A DNA stretch of 64,000 bases, from positions 1-64,000 of the forward strand of contig LVBV01000012.1 in the NCBI GenBank assembly GCA_001604565.1, given 5' to 3'. This document shows positions 25,629 through 34,145 of the stretch, piece by piece. Source of the DNA: Puniceicoccales bacterium Verruco_01. GTDB lineage: Bacteria > Verrucomicrobiota > Verrucomicrobiia > Opitutales > Oceanipulchritudinaceae. The notes beneath the pieces are model-generated. The model had not been told where the DNA came from and ran no database searches. It saw only the letters and a program-made list of their open reading frames with translations. A program made the translations under genes and the position numbers. The stretch's first letter is position 1. The number at the start of each line of letters is the position of its first letter.

Positions 25629-26708
25629 CTACCTGTCCCTGAAGGCGCAGCGCTCGTCTCCGCTCAGATAGTCGCGCCAGTTTTCCGTCGTGGCCGGGTG
25701 GACCTCCAGCCAGTGACCGGGAGAAATTTCCTTCCAGACAGGAGGGACGACGGCTTGCGCCGGGGTGTGGGGCAGGGGGCTTCTGGGCGCGAAGGCGCAG
25801 CCCGCGGGAGGATTGATCGGCGAGGGAACCTCCCCATGCAGTGTCCGATGCATGCCTTTTTTGCGGGGATCGGGCACGGGAATGGCGGCCAGAAGCGCGC
25901 GTGTGTAAGCATGGAGCGGGTGGGCGAAGAGCTCCGCCGTGGGCGCGGTTTCCACAATTTTTCCGAGATACATGATAGCAACCCGGTCGGAGATGTGCTT
26001 CACCACCGCAAGATCGTGTGCCACGAAGAGGTAGGAGAGGGCAAAGCGTTTTTGCAGGTCCAGAAGCAGGTTCACGATCTGGCTCTGGACCGAGACATCG
26101 AGGGCGGAGACCGGCTCGTCGCAGACGATGAGGCGTGGCTTCAGCGCCAGAGCCCGCGCGATGCCCACCCTCTGCCGCTGCCCGCCGGAGAACTCGAAGG
26201 GAAAGCGGTCCATCGCGCTGGTGCCCAGGCCCACCTGCAAGAGGAGTTCTTCGGCCATCCTGCGGCGCTCCCTGTGCGTGCCGATGCCGTGGATCGCAAA
26301 GGGTTCCTCCAGAATGTCGCCGATCGTTAGGCGGGCATTGAGCGATTCCGCCGGATCCTGAAAGATCATCTGCACGTTGCGGCGGAATGATTTGAGCACG
26401 TTTCCGTTAAGTGAGGCGATGTCTGTGCCTGAAAAGAGGATTTGGCCGGAAGTCGGCTTGTAGAGCCGTGCGATGCACTTGCCGAGCGTCGATTTGCCGC
26501 AGCCCGATTCGCCGACAAGGCCCAGTGTCTCGCCCTCGCCAATGGAAAAGCTCACCCCTTCCACCGCCTTGAGTGCAGCCGTTTCGCGAAGGAGGAGGCC
26601 GCTCTTGACCGGGAAGTGCATGGCGAGGTGGCGCACTTCAAGAAGCGGCGGACGGTTCTCCGCGTCCGCGCGAGCCGGATGTTTGGCGACTGAAACGGAT
26701 TCCACCAT
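25629..26708 (-). CDS. Peptide ABC transporter ATP-binding protein (OppF-like)
   Basis: A 359-residue ATPase of the Opp/Dpp family. It has Walker [10 protein letters not shown], the signature FSGGQRQRVGIARAL, Walker B LIVCDEPVSALDV, and the C-terminal oligopeptide-ABC extension with YTRALLAAIPVPDP and PAGCAFAPRSP. In the canonical ligand motif (CxFxxRCP) the second Cys is absent here. The start ATG at 26708 is used because the extension above it has no family similarity. The matching OppD-like ATPase and binding protein are at 40635-43585, not adjacent, and no permease is in the window. Confidence 0.88.
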   Translation of the reverse strand: MVESVSVAKHPARADAENRPPLLEVRHLAMHFPVKSGLLLRETAALKAVEGVSFSIGEGETLGLVGESGCGKSTLGKCIARLYKPTSGQILFSGTDIASLNGNVLKSFRRNVQMIFQDPAESLNARLTIGDILEEPFAIHGIGTHRERRRMAEELLLQVGLGTSAMDRFPFEFSGGQRQRVGIARALALKPRLIVCDEPVSALDVSVQSQIVNLLLDLQKRFALSYLFVAHDLAVVKHISDRVAIMYLGKIVETAPTAELFAHPLHAYTRALLAAIPVPDPRKKGMHRTLHGEVPSPINPPAGCAFAPRSPLPHTPAQAVVPPVWKEISPGHWLEVHPATTENWRDYLSGDERCAFRDR

Positions 26709-26767
26709 ACAGGTGCAAGCCTGACGCAAACCCTTCCTCCGCTCAAGGCCCAAGGAAGGAGGCGGCG

Positions 26768-27169
26768 CTATTCCCAGAAGTCCGAGCCGATCTCGATGAG
26801 ATTTCCCTCGTGATCGGCGATCATGGCGCTGCGCATCTTCCATGGCTCGTCGCGCGGGGCGTACACGATGGTGGCGCCGCCTTTCACGAGCTTCTCGAAG
26901 GTGGCGTCCACGTTTTCCTTCGCACCGACGTTGAAGGCGATTTCAAAAGTGCCGTTGAGGCCGCTGGGATACCCAGGCGTCTGCCCGAGCACCTGTGGCA
27001 AAAGAGCGCGGCAGAACATGGAAAGGCGCACGCCCTCGCTTTGAAATTCCGTAAAAGCGTTGTCGGGACTGGCGGCCTTGACAGGGAAGCCGAGAACGTC
27101 GCGGTAGAAGGAGACCATCTTCGGCATGTCCTCCACGAAAATGCCGATCATGTCGATTTTTGCTTTCAT
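26768..27169 (-). CDS. VOC-family (glyoxalase/bleomycin-resistance fold) protein
   Basis: A 133-residue protein with the paired beta-alpha-beta-beta-beta modules of the vicinal oxygen chelate superfamily: MIGIFVEDMPKMVSFYRDVLGFPV, then FEIAFNVGAKENVDATFEKLVKGGATIVYAPRDEPWKMRSAMIADHEGNLIEIGS. The Glu in LIEIGS is a usual metal ligand. Substrate unknown. The upstream start at 27307 would add a hydrophobic, unrelated leader, so ATG 27169 is preferred. It may be cotranscribed with the oppF-like gene 60 bp downstream. Confidence 0.75.
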   Translation of the reverse strand: MKAKIDMIGIFVEDMPKMVSFYRDVLGFPVKAASPDNAFTEFQSEGVRLSMFCRALLPQVLGQTPGYPSGLNGTFEIAFNVGAKENVDATFEKLVKGGATIVYAPRDEPWKMRSAMIADHEGNLIEIGSDFWE

Positions 27170-27333
27170 AGGCTGGGCACCGAGTTGGTTCGCGAAGGTG
27201 GAAAGATGAAAGAGAAACAGAGCGAGCCATCCTGCGGTCACGTCTTCAGCATGTAGAAATGTGAACTTATGTCCAGTATAATATTGTCCATTTCTCTTGT
27301 TTTCCAATCTGCGGCGATTATCATTTTCCCGTG

Positions 27334-27984
27334 ATGAAAACCGTTTCCCTGCTTCTTTTTCCCACGGTCCTGCTGCTTGCGGCCTGTACCACCACGCCCG
27401 ATCTGCAGAGGCAGGGTCCCGAGGCTCTTGTGACGAGTGCGGATTACCAGCTTTCCGTCGGGAACATCGCTCTTGCCCATCGCAGGGCTTGGTATGCGTA
27501 CAGCGATGCGGAAAAGGCGGGCAACGAGAAGGTGATGGGCGAGGCGCTGATCGTCCTTGCCAAGATCGACCGGCTGATTGCGGCGGATATGCTGGATAAG
27601 CAGGCGTTCACAGAAAAGAAGGGCTACGGGAGCGTCATGTCCGTCGTCAAGGTTGAGACGTCCGATCCCGCCGAAATCGACGCGCGTTTTCGCAGGGCGG
27701 TGGAAAAGGTCACGGAAGCCATCGTGCATCTGGAAAAAGCGGGGTCGCACGACCTTCTTGCCCTCGCCCATGCGGAGCGCGCCTTCTCCTACAGCGCGCT
27801 GAAGGAAAAGGACGCGGAATGCGCCGATTACGATGCGGCGCTCAAAGAGTACGATCTCGCCATCGCGGCGGATCCGTCGGTCACCTTCCCGATCTATTCG
27901 CCCCACGGCAGCATGACCTTCCCCGAGCTGATCCGGTTCTACCGCGAGCACGGCGGCTGCGAAGGCACGGACGGGGCAAAGTAA
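27334..27984 (+). CDS. Lipoprotein with helical-repeat character
   Basis: A 216-residue predicted lipoprotein with signal MKTVSLLLFPTVLLLAAC (lipobox LAAC). The mature part is helical: a first block ALVTSADYQLSVGNIALAHRRAWYAYSDAEKAG and a later one LLALAHAERAFSYSALKEKDAECADYDAALKEYDLAIAADP, the second of which resembles a TPR motif. No family is recognised. It diverges from the VOC gene and converges with hisS. Confidence 0.65.
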   Translation: MKTVSLLLFPTVLLLAACTTTPDLQRQGPEALVTSADYQLSVGNIALAHRRAWYAYSDAEKAGNEKVMGEALIVLAKIDRLIAADMLDKQAFTEKKGYGSVMSVVKVETSDPAEIDARFRRAVEKVTEAIVHLEKAGSHDLLALAHAERAFSYSALKEKDAECADYDAALKEYDLAIAADPSVTFPIYSPHGSMTFPELIRFYREHGGCEGTDGAK

Positions 27985-28002
27985 GCCCGCAGCGGGCCGA
28001 CC

Positions 28003-29334
28003 TTACTTCTCGATGCCGTGGGCCAGGCGCATTTTGACGCCGTCCACAAGGTCCGCAATCGGTCCCTCGGCCTCGCCGCCGGTCGCCATGTCGCGCATCT
28101 TGAAAACCCCTCGCGCGAGTTCGTCGCCGCCGAAAATGAGGGTCAGGCGCGCGCCGAGGGTGTCCGCCATCTTGAACTGTTTGCCGAAGGCGGTGGGCTT
28201 GATCGCGTAATCCGCCGAGATGCCGAGGCTCCGCAGTGTGGCGACGGCCCGCAGGCCCTCGGTTCGCTCCTTCTCGGAGGAGCCCATGACGACGAAGCAG
28301 TCCACGCCCTCGATCAGGTTGGGAGTGAGCCCCGCCGTGGCGAGGAGATCCGCCAGCGTCACGTCGCCCACGGCAAAACCACTCGCCGCCATCGGCTGGT
28401 AGCCGAGTTTCTCGACGAGCTTGTCGTAACGCCCGCCGCCGGCAATGGCGCGGCCCTCGCCGGAGCGCTCGAAAACCTCGAACACAAAGCCCGTGTAGTA
28501 GGCAAGCCCGCGCACGATGGAAAGATCCACGCGGCAGAAGTCGGAAAGCTCCATGCCGTCGATCACGGCGAAGAGTTCCTTCCACGCGGCCATGCGCTCG
28601 GTCAGCTTCGCCATACCAAGCGCCGCCACCCACGCCTCCAGCTCCGCGACATTCGTCACGGCCTTCATGCGGGCGATTTCTTCCAAGAAGGCGCCGGTCT
28701 TCTCGCCGAAGATGGGGGCAAGCTGCTCCTTCGTGTATTCGGGATCGACTCTCTCCGCCTTGTCCACAATCGAGAGGACGCGGATCGCCTTCTCTTCATC
28801 CAGGCCCAGACCGAAGAGGAATTCCATCCAGAGCGTGCGGTCGGAAAGGCGGACGACAAAGTGCTGTGGACCGAGGCCGAAGGAGCGCAGACTCTGAATG
28901 CAGAGCGCCACGAGCTCCGCATCCGCGCCCGGACCGGGTTCGCCCAGAACGTCTGCGTTAAACTGGTAGAAGGAGCGCTTGCGGCCCTTCTGCTGTTTCT
29001 CGAAGCGGAAGCATTCCGCAATGGCGAACCACTTGACCGGGCGGCGCACCGAACCGGCGTTCGCGCCCACCATGCGGGCGAGGGTGGGGGTCAGCTCCGG
29101 CCTGAGCGACACGGCGCGACCTCCCTTGTCCTCGAAATTGAAGAGCTGGCTCACGATCTCCGGGCCGCTCTTTTCCGTGAACAGTTCCAGCGGTTCCAGC
29201 ACCGGGCCGTCATACTCGGAAAAGCCGAAGGAAATCGCTGTCTGCCGCCATTTGCGGAAGATGAAATTGCGCAGCGCGCACGCTTCCGGCGGAAAGTCGC
29301 GGAAGCCCGGCAGCGTCTGAATCTTGGAAGCCAT
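28003..29334 (-). CDS. hisS: Histidyl-tRNA synthetase
   Basis: Class II aminoacyl-tRNA synthetase of 443 residues charging tRNA-His. The class II core shows LPGFRDFPPE, motif 2 around FAIAECFRFEKQQKGRKRSFYQFNADVLG, the His-specific RGLAYYTGFVFEVFE and motif 3 AIAGGGRYDKLVEKLG. The C-terminal anticodon-binding domain begins near VDCFVVMGSSEKER. ATG 29334 gives MASKIQTLPGF, as expected; the upstream extension is unrelated. Confidence 0.94.
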   Translation of the reverse strand: MASKIQTLPGFRDFPPEACALRNFIFRKWRQTAISFGFSEYDGPVLEPLELFTEKSGPEIVSQLFNFEDKGGRAVSLRPELTPTLARMVGANAGSVRRPVKWFAIAECFRFEKQQKGRKRSFYQFNADVLGEPGPGADAELVALCIQSLRSFGLGPQHFVVRLSDRTLWMEFLFGLGLDEEKAIRVLSIVDKAERVDPEYTKEQLAPIFGEKTGAFLEEIARMKAVTNVAELEAWVAALGMAKLTERMAAWKELFAVIDGMELSDFCRVDLSIVRGLAYYTGFVFEVFERSGEGRAIAGGGRYDKLVEKLGYQPMAASGFAVGDVTLADLLATAGLTPNLIEGVDCFVVMGSSEKERTEGLRAVATLRSLGISADYAIKPTAFGKQFKMADTLGARLTLIFGGDELARGVFKMRDMATGGEAEGPIADLVDGVKMRLAHGIEK

Positions 29335-29458
29335 GTTTTGAAAAAATGTCCGATCGGGCCGCGCTCGGAAAGGAAAAATGCGGACGCCCGCCAAAACTCG
29401 CGTTCAAGGCAGGTCCGCCGCGACCGACTTAACTACCTGATCCCGTCGATCGTCCCCG

Positions 29459-29824
29459 ATGAAAATTCTCCCGAAATACGCAGGCAGGGTTGTGCTGGTA
29501 GAGGAAAGCCCCGAGGACGAGGCCGTCGAGGGCCTGCGCGCCTCGCTGCGTTCCAGCGACTCGCTCAAGGGCATTCTCGACCGGGCGAAGAGCCGCTGCG
29601 AGAAGCGTCAGGGCGTGGACGGACAAACCCTCCACGCCATCGAGGGCATCTGCAAACGTTACGAGGAGCACCAGAAAGCCGTGCGTGATCATTGTCTGGA
29701 CTTCTACAATTCCGGTCCGGAGCGCCGTGCGCAACCGGACCTTTCCGGCAGGACGGACGAACTACTTCGCGAGGGCAGCCGGTTGTACGAAGAACTGCGG
29801 AGCGCGATCCTAAGCTCTTACTGA
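29459..29824 (+). CDS. Hypothetical helical protein
   Basis: A 121-residue open frame, rich in Glu, Arg and Leu, predicted mostly helical (LRASLRSSDSLKGILDRAKSRCEKRQG, LHAIEGICKRYEEHQKAVRDHC and LLREGSRLYEELRSAIL). It fills the gap between the divergent hisS gene and the convergent thrC gene. No motif, signal or membrane segment is seen and no family is recognised. No clear ribosome site precedes it. The heptad-like composition supports a real protein, but it is unproven. Confidence 0.45.
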   Translation: MKILPKYAGRVVLVEESPEDEAVEGLRASLRSSDSLKGILDRAKSRCEKRQGVDGQTLHAIEGICKRYEEHQKAVRDHCLDFYNSGPERRAQPDLSGRTDELLREGSRLYEELRSAILSSY

Positions 29825-29836
29825 CAGATCGGTCCG

Positions 29837-31201
29837 TTACCGGCAGGAGCTGCGGATGAAGTCCTCGATCGCGGCCTTTTCCGCCGGGATCTTGTGTTTC
29901 ACGATCGGAAGGGCCTTAAGCTTTTCGAGCGCCGGGCTCTTCACCTCGTCTCCGATGGCGGAGGCGATCACGTCCGGGAATTTTGCCGGGTGCGCGGTCG
30001 AGAGGACGACGCTTGTCTTCGCGGGGCCGAGGTCGGCAAAGCCGCAGGCGGTGTGCGGGTCGGCCACGTAGCCAGACTTCTCGTGGACGGTCTTGATGAG
30101 GCGCACGATGTCGGCATCGTCGGCCCGGCTCGCGCGGAACTGGTATTCGCCCGCCTTGAAGCCCGGCATGACGAATCGTCCGTGCTTCTTGAAGTCCTCC
30201 ATCGCGGCTTTCGTGGCGGCGGCGTCCTCCTGCATCACGTAATACAGGAAGCGCTCGAAGTTCGAGGCCACCTGAATGTCCATCGAGGGCGCGTGGCTGG
30301 GCTTCACGGGGCCGAGTTCATAGACACCGGTCGAGAAGAAGCGGAAAAGGATGTCGTTCTGGTTTGTCGCCACGCAGAAGCTCTTGGCGGGAAGGCCCAT
30401 CCGCGCGGCCATCCAGCCTGCGAGGACGTTCCCGAAGTTGCCGGTCGGGACCACGAACTCCACGTTCGCGCGCGCCGCCTCCGGCAGGCGGAAGTACGCA
30501 AAGAAGTAATACACGCACTGCGCGAGGACGCGCGCGATGTTGATCGAGTTGATCGCCGAAAGGTTGAACTGTCCCTTGAAGGCGCGGTCGTTGAACACGT
30601 CCTTGAGGGCTGCCTGCGCGTCGTCGAAGGTGCCGGGAATGGCGAGGGGATAGACGTTCGCCGCACCGGTGCAGGTCATCTGACGCTCCTGCAGGGGCGA
30701 GACGCGCCCGTCCGGATAGAGAATGAAGATCCGCACGCCCTCGCGGCCGAGGAGGCCATGGATCGCCGCCGCGCCGGTGTCCCCGCTAGTTGCGCCAAGG
30801 ACGTTGATGGCCCGGCCCGTGCGCTTGATCTGCGCCTCGTAGAGCCCGCCCAAGAGTTGCAGGGCAAAGTCCTTGAAGGCCAGAGTCGGCCCGTGGAAGA
30901 GTTCGAGGACGAAGGTCTTTTCGTCCAGCTTCTTCATCGGCGCGATTTCGGGCACGTCAAAGCGGGTGTAGGCGCTCTTCACAATTGCGGAGAGCTGCGC
31001 GCGCGGAAGGTCGGCAAAGAGGGCGAAAAACTCCTCGCACAATGCCGCGTAGTCCAGCTTCTCCCACTTCTTCAGCGTCGCCGCGTCGATCGCCGGGAGC
31101 GTCTCGGGCAGGTAGAGCCCGCCGTCCGGCGCAAGACCCTGCGCCACGGCATCGGAGAAGGAAACAGCGGGACAGCCGCCGCGCGTACTGATGAAGTTCA
31201 T
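29837..31201 (-). CDS. thrC: Threonine synthase
   Basis: PLP enzyme that converts O-phosphohomoserine to threonine. The 454-residue protein shows the N-terminal FISTRGG, DGGLYLPETLP, the PLP-Lys segment LFHGPTLAFKDFALQ, GATSGDTGAAAIHG and NSINIARVLAQCVYY, typical of the long (E. coli-like) ThrC class. It lies downstream of hom and lysC on the same strand, but a terminator at 31241-31266 separates it from lysC, so it probably also has its own promoter. Confidence 0.94.
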   Translation of the reverse strand: MNFISTRGGCPAVSFSDAVAQGLAPDGGLYLPETLPAIDAATLKKWEKLDYAALCEEFFALFADLPRAQLSAIVKSAYTRFDVPEIAPMKKLDEKTFVLELFHGPTLAFKDFALQLLGGLYEAQIKRTGRAINVLGATSGDTGAAAIHGLLGREGVRIFILYPDGRVSPLQERQMTCTGAANVYPLAIPGTFDDAQAALKDVFNDRAFKGQFNLSAINSINIARVLAQCVYYFFAYFRLPEAARANVEFVVPTGNFGNVLAGWMAARMGLPAKSFCVATNQNDILFRFFSTGVYELGPVKPSHAPSMDIQVASNFERFLYYVMQEDAAATKAAMEDFKKHGRFVMPGFKAGEYQFRASRADDADIVRLIKTVHEKSGYVADPHTACGFADLGPAKTSVVLSTAHPAKFPDVIASAIGDEVKSPALEKLKALPIVKHKIPAEKAAIEDFIRSSCR

Positions 31202-31230
31202 GGGAAGAGAGGATCGAAAATGAACGTGCC

Positions 31231-31266
31231 GGTCAAAACAAACGGACGCCTCGGCGAGGCGTCCGT
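31231..31266 (-). terminator. Intrinsic terminator after lysC
   Basis: A perfect 11-bp stem (AACGGACGCCT at 31241-31251 with AGGCGTCCGTT at 31256-31266, four- to five-base loop) is followed on the minus strand by TTTGTTTTG. It lies 24 bp after the lysC stop and 40 bp before thrC. Confidence 0.75.
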
Positions 31267-31290
31267 TGCGGATGAGAGGGATTCTGAGCG

Positions 31291-32508
31291 TTACGCCTGG
31301 CCGAGGCCGAAGGCGGCGTGCGCCACGCGGACGGCCTCGTCGGCCTTCTCCACCTCCACCGCCACGGAAATCTTGATCTCCGAGGTCGAGATGAGCTGGA
31401 TGTTGATGCCGGCGTTGGCGAAGGCGGTGAAGAGATCGGCGGCGACGCCCGAGTGGCTGCGCATGCCGATGCCCACCACCGACACCTTGGCGACGCGGTC
31501 GGTCATGGTGCGGAAGTTTTTCGCGGCGATGTCGTCCTTGATGGAGTCGATAGCCTTTTCCGCCTTGAAGGCGTCGTCCGTCGGAACGGTGAAGGTCATG
31601 TTGGCGATGCCGTCGCGGCCCACGTTCTGGACGATCATGTCCACATTCACGTTGGCCTTGCCAAGCGCGTTGAAGATCTTGGCGGCGGTGCCCGGCTGGT
31701 CGTTGAGGCCCAGCAGCACGACTTTGGTTTGATTCTTGTCCGCGGCGACGCCGCGGACGACCACATCCTCCATGGAGGCGACTTCTTCTTTCACGATAGT
31801 ACCCGGATTGTTGTTCATGCTGCTACGGACTTCAAAAACGACGTTGTGCTTCTTGGCGAATTCGACGCTGCGCGCCTGCATCACCTTGCTGCCGAGGCTG
31901 GCCAGTTCCAGCATCTCGTCGTAGGAAATTTCGTTGAGCTTGGACGCATCCTTCACGACGCGGGGGTCGGCGGTGTACACGCCGTCGACGTCGGTGTAAA
32001 TCTGGCACACGTCGGCATTCACCGCCTTGGCCAGCGCGATCGCGGAAAGGTCGCTGCCGCCGCGTCCGAGGGTAGTGATCTGGCCGTCGTCCGTCACGCC
32101 CTGAAAGCCCGCCACGATCACGACCTTGCCCTCGTCGAGCTGCTTGTTGAGGTCGCCGCCCGTGATATCGACGATGCGGGCCTTGGTGAACTCGCTGTCG
32201 GTCTTGATGCCCACCTGCGCGCCGGTGCGCGAGACCGCCGGGACGCCCATCGAGTGCAGCGCGATGGCTGTGAGGGCGATTGTCTCCTGCTCGCCAATCG
32301 AGGCCAGCATATCCAGCTCGCGGCTGTCGGGATGCTCGGCGAGGCTCTTCGCGTCGGCGATCAGGCGGTTCGTCACGCCCGCTCTCGCGGAGACGACGAC
32401 GACGACCTTGTTGCCCGCGTCGCGGGTGGCCTTCACTCTGGAAGCGACATTACGGATGCGGTCGAGGTCCGCAACCGAGGTGCCGCCGTATTTTTGTACA
32501 ATGATCAT
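31291..32508 (-). CDS. lysC: Aspartate kinase
   Basis: Phosphorylates aspartate, the first step towards lysine, threonine and methionine. The 405-residue monofunctional enzyme starts MIIVQKYGGTSVAD and shows VVVSARAGVTN, AGFQGVTDDGQITTLGRGGSDLSAIALA and YTDVDGVYTADPR. Two ACT domains lie at the C terminus (about 265-335, KVVLLGLNDQPGTAAKIFNAL, and 345-405, KVSVVGIGMRSHSGVAADLFTAF), which usually sense Lys and/or Thr. Fourth codon region KYGG is the substrate loop. It follows hom by 107 bp and is probably in the same attenuator-controlled transcript. Confidence 0.95.
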   Translation of the reverse strand: MIIVQKYGGTSVADLDRIRNVASRVKATRDAGNKVVVVVSARAGVTNRLIADAKSLAEHPDSRELDMLASIGEQETIALTAIALHSMGVPAVSRTGAQVGIKTDSEFTKARIVDITGGDLNKQLDEGKVVIVAGFQGVTDDGQITTLGRGGSDLSAIALAKAVNADVCQIYTDVDGVYTADPRVVKDASKLNEISYDEMLELASLGSKVMQARSVEFAKKHNVVFEVRSSMNNNPGTIVKEEVASMEDVVVRGVAADKNQTKVVLLGLNDQPGTAAKIFNALGKANVNVDMIVQNVGRDGIANMTFTVPTDDAFKAEKAIDSIKDDIAAKNFRTMTDRVAKVSVVGIGMRSHSGVAADLFTAFANAGINIQLISTSEIKISVAVEVEKADEAVRVAHAAFGLGQA

Positions 32509-32615
32509 GACTGAAAGTGTAATTGTCGCCCGCCGGAAGGAGGCTGGGCGCATTCCGTGAACTTATAAAGGGTTTCGTCCTTCTTATGCAAGCCCCGGCG
32601 GGAGCAAGCGTCCAG

Positions 32616-33908
32616 TTACGCGAGCCCTACGCGGATGAGGCTCTCCACCTTCATTACCACGTCGAGACCGCGCATCTTTGCGAGGGCCTCCTGCATCGAC
32701 TTTTCCAGCACCGGATGGGTGACGAGGATCAGTTCCGCAAGACCGCCTTCCGCCTCCGGCTGATCGACGCTCTTGAGCGAGACGCCGAATTCGCCGCAGA
32801 CCGACGCGATCTTCGCGAGGACGCCCGGCTTGTCCGCCACGGACAGGCGTAGGTAATACTCGCTCTCCACAAGGCCCATCGGCAGCACCTCGCGGGGACC
32901 GAAGTTCGTTAGCATCGAGGGATGGGAATGGGTCAACTCGTGGGTCATCGCGATGTCCACGATGTCGCCCACCACAGCGCTCGCCGTGGGCAGCATTCCC
33001 GCGCCGGGACCGTAGAACATGGCCTGACCGATATAGTCGCCCTCGACGAACACGGCGTTGAAGGCGCCGGAGATGTTCGCGAGGGGATGTTCGAGGGGCA
33101 CCATCGTCGGATGGACGCGCAGCTGCACGCCCTTTTCGCCGCAATCGACGCCCGTCGCGATGAGCTTGATGGCGTAGCCGAGGCTTTTTGCGTAGGCGAT
33201 GTCCGACGCGGAAATCGAGCGAATGCCCTCGAAGTGGATCTGGTCGAACTTGAAGGAAGAATGGAAGGCCAAGCCCGCGAGGATCGAGAGCTTGTAGGCG
33301 GCGTCGAAGGCATCGACGTCGTTGGTCGGATTCTGCTCGGCGTAGCCCAGCTTCTGAGCCTCGGCAAGGGCGTCGGCGAACTCCGCGCCTTCGCGGGTCA
33401 TCTTGTCCAGAATGTAGTTCGTCGTGCCGTTCAGGATGCCGAAGAGCTTGCGAATGTTGTCCGAGGCAAGATTGTTCTTCAGACCGTGGATGATCGGGAT
33501 GCCGCCGCAGACGCTGGCCTCGAAATACAGGTTCACTCCATTCGATTTGGCGATCTCCGTCAGTTCCGGGCCATACTTGGCGATCAGCTCCTTGTTGGAG
33601 GTGACGAAGTGCTTGCCGTTGCCGAGCGCCCGGCGGGCGAAGTCCAGCGCCGCGCCCACGCCGCCGATGCACTCCACGACGATGTCGATCTCCGGGTTCT
33701 CCACGAGGTCCTTGATGTCGCTTGTCAGGACGCCGTCCGCCAGCGGGTAGGGCAGCGGGTTTTTGAGGACCAAGGTGTTGATCTTGGCCAGCTTGACGGG
33801 GATTCCCGCACGGCGGCCAAGGGAATCTTCATTTTCGATGAGGATGCGGGCAACGCCGCCCCCCACCGTTCCAAGGCCGATCAGGCCCACTTTAATGGCG
33901 TCTTTCAT
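32616..33908 (-). CDS. hom: Homoserine dehydrogenase
   Basis: NAD(P)-dependent reduction of aspartate semialdehyde to homoserine, the branch point to threonine and methionine. The 430-residue protein has the Rossmann motif GLIGLGTVGGGVARIL, catalytic regions ECIGGVGAALDFARRAL, TSNKELIAKYG and GGIPIIHGLKNNLA, and the GTTNYILDKM and YAEQNPTNDVDAFDAAYKLSILAGL segments. A C-terminal ACT domain (about 350-430, LRLSVADKPGVLAKIASVCGEFGVSLKSVDQ) allows feedback control. The gene lies 88 nt after a threonine attenuator, so transcription is probably sensitive to charged tRNA-Thr. Confidence 0.95.
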   Translation of the reverse strand: MKDAIKVGLIGLGTVGGGVARILIENEDSLGRRAGIPVKLAKINTLVLKNPLPYPLADGVLTSDIKDLVENPEIDIVVECIGGVGAALDFARRALGNGKHFVTSNKELIAKYGPELTEIAKSNGVNLYFEASVCGGIPIIHGLKNNLASDNIRKLFGILNGTTNYILDKMTREGAEFADALAEAQKLGYAEQNPTNDVDAFDAAYKLSILAGLAFHSSFKFDQIHFEGIRSISASDIAYAKSLGYAIKLIATGVDCGEKGVQLRVHPTMVPLEHPLANISGAFNAVFVEGDYIGQAMFYGPGAGMLPTASAVVGDIVDIAMTHELTHSHPSMLTNFGPREVLPMGLVESEYYLRLSVADKPGVLAKIASVCGEFGVSLKSVDQPEAEGGLAELILVTHPVLEKSMQEALAKMRGLDVVMKVESLIRVGLA

Positions 33909-33996
33909 GATCGTGGAGAAAAAGAATGTTTATGGAGTCGATTGAAGGTTCAGGCGAGCCAAACCGTCGTCAGGAGGCGGTTTGTGAAGTGTCCCA

Positions 33997-34031
33997 AAAC
34001 AAAAAACCCGCACCGGAATCGGCGCGGGTTT
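33997..34031 (-). terminator. Attenuator terminator before hom
   Basis: AAACCCGC (34004-34011) and GCGGGTTT (34024-34031) form an 8-bp stem with an inner CCG/CGG pairing. On the minus strand the hairpin is followed by TTTTTTGTTTT. It sits between the Thr-rich leader ORF and hom and cannot be needed to end the upstream nitroreductase gene alone, because the leader and its alternative hairpins lie in between. It is the terminating structure of the proposed threonine attenuator. Confidence 0.8.
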
Positions 34032-34092
34032 CTGCAAAGGTTTCTGTTCGTGAATCAGGCCGCACTGCGCCGATGCGCGGCCCCGATCGCGC
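34018..34092 (-). promoter_or_regulatory. Alternative hairpins of the threonine attenuator
   Basis: In transcript order: region 1 GCGCGAT (34086-34092) can pair with region 2 ATCGGCGC (34067-34074) through GCGC and GAT/ATC with one bulged G. Region 2 can instead pair perfectly, 8 of 8, with GCGCCGAT (34018-34025), which is part of the terminator stem. Formation of 1:2 leaves the terminator free; formation of 2:3 destroys it. The last Thr codon ends 8 nt before region 1, so a ribosome stalled on Thr codons would cover region 1 and favour the antiterminator. This is a classic attenuation layout read directly from the sequence. Confidence 0.72.
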
Positions 34093-34138
34093 TCTCGCGC
34101 GTCGTGGTCGTAGTCGTCGTAGTGGTGGTGCGGTTCAC
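34055..34138 (-). CDS. thrL: Threonine operon leader peptide
   Basis: A 27-codon ORF starting at GTG (34136-34138) and ending at TGA (34055-34057). It reads Met-Asn-Arg, then ten Thr codons in a row (34100-34129: ACC, ACT and ACG), then RESAIGAAHRRSAA. There is one Ile codon. E. coli ThrL has the same purpose, with Thr and Ile codons mixed. No ribosome site precedes the GTG, but the predicted transcription start lies within one or two bases of it, so the ORF may be translated from a leaderless mRNA. The symbol is given by analogy, not by homology. Confidence 0.75.
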   Translation of the reverse strand: MNRTTTTTTTTTTRESAIGAAHRRSAA

Positions 34139-34145
34139 GGGCGCT

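Noticed and set aside
28018-29688. Long plus-strand open frame over hisS
   Set aside because: It is antisense to a strongly conserved synthetase gene and its protein is His/Arg/Glu-rich without motifs, a usual shadow in GC-rich DNA.
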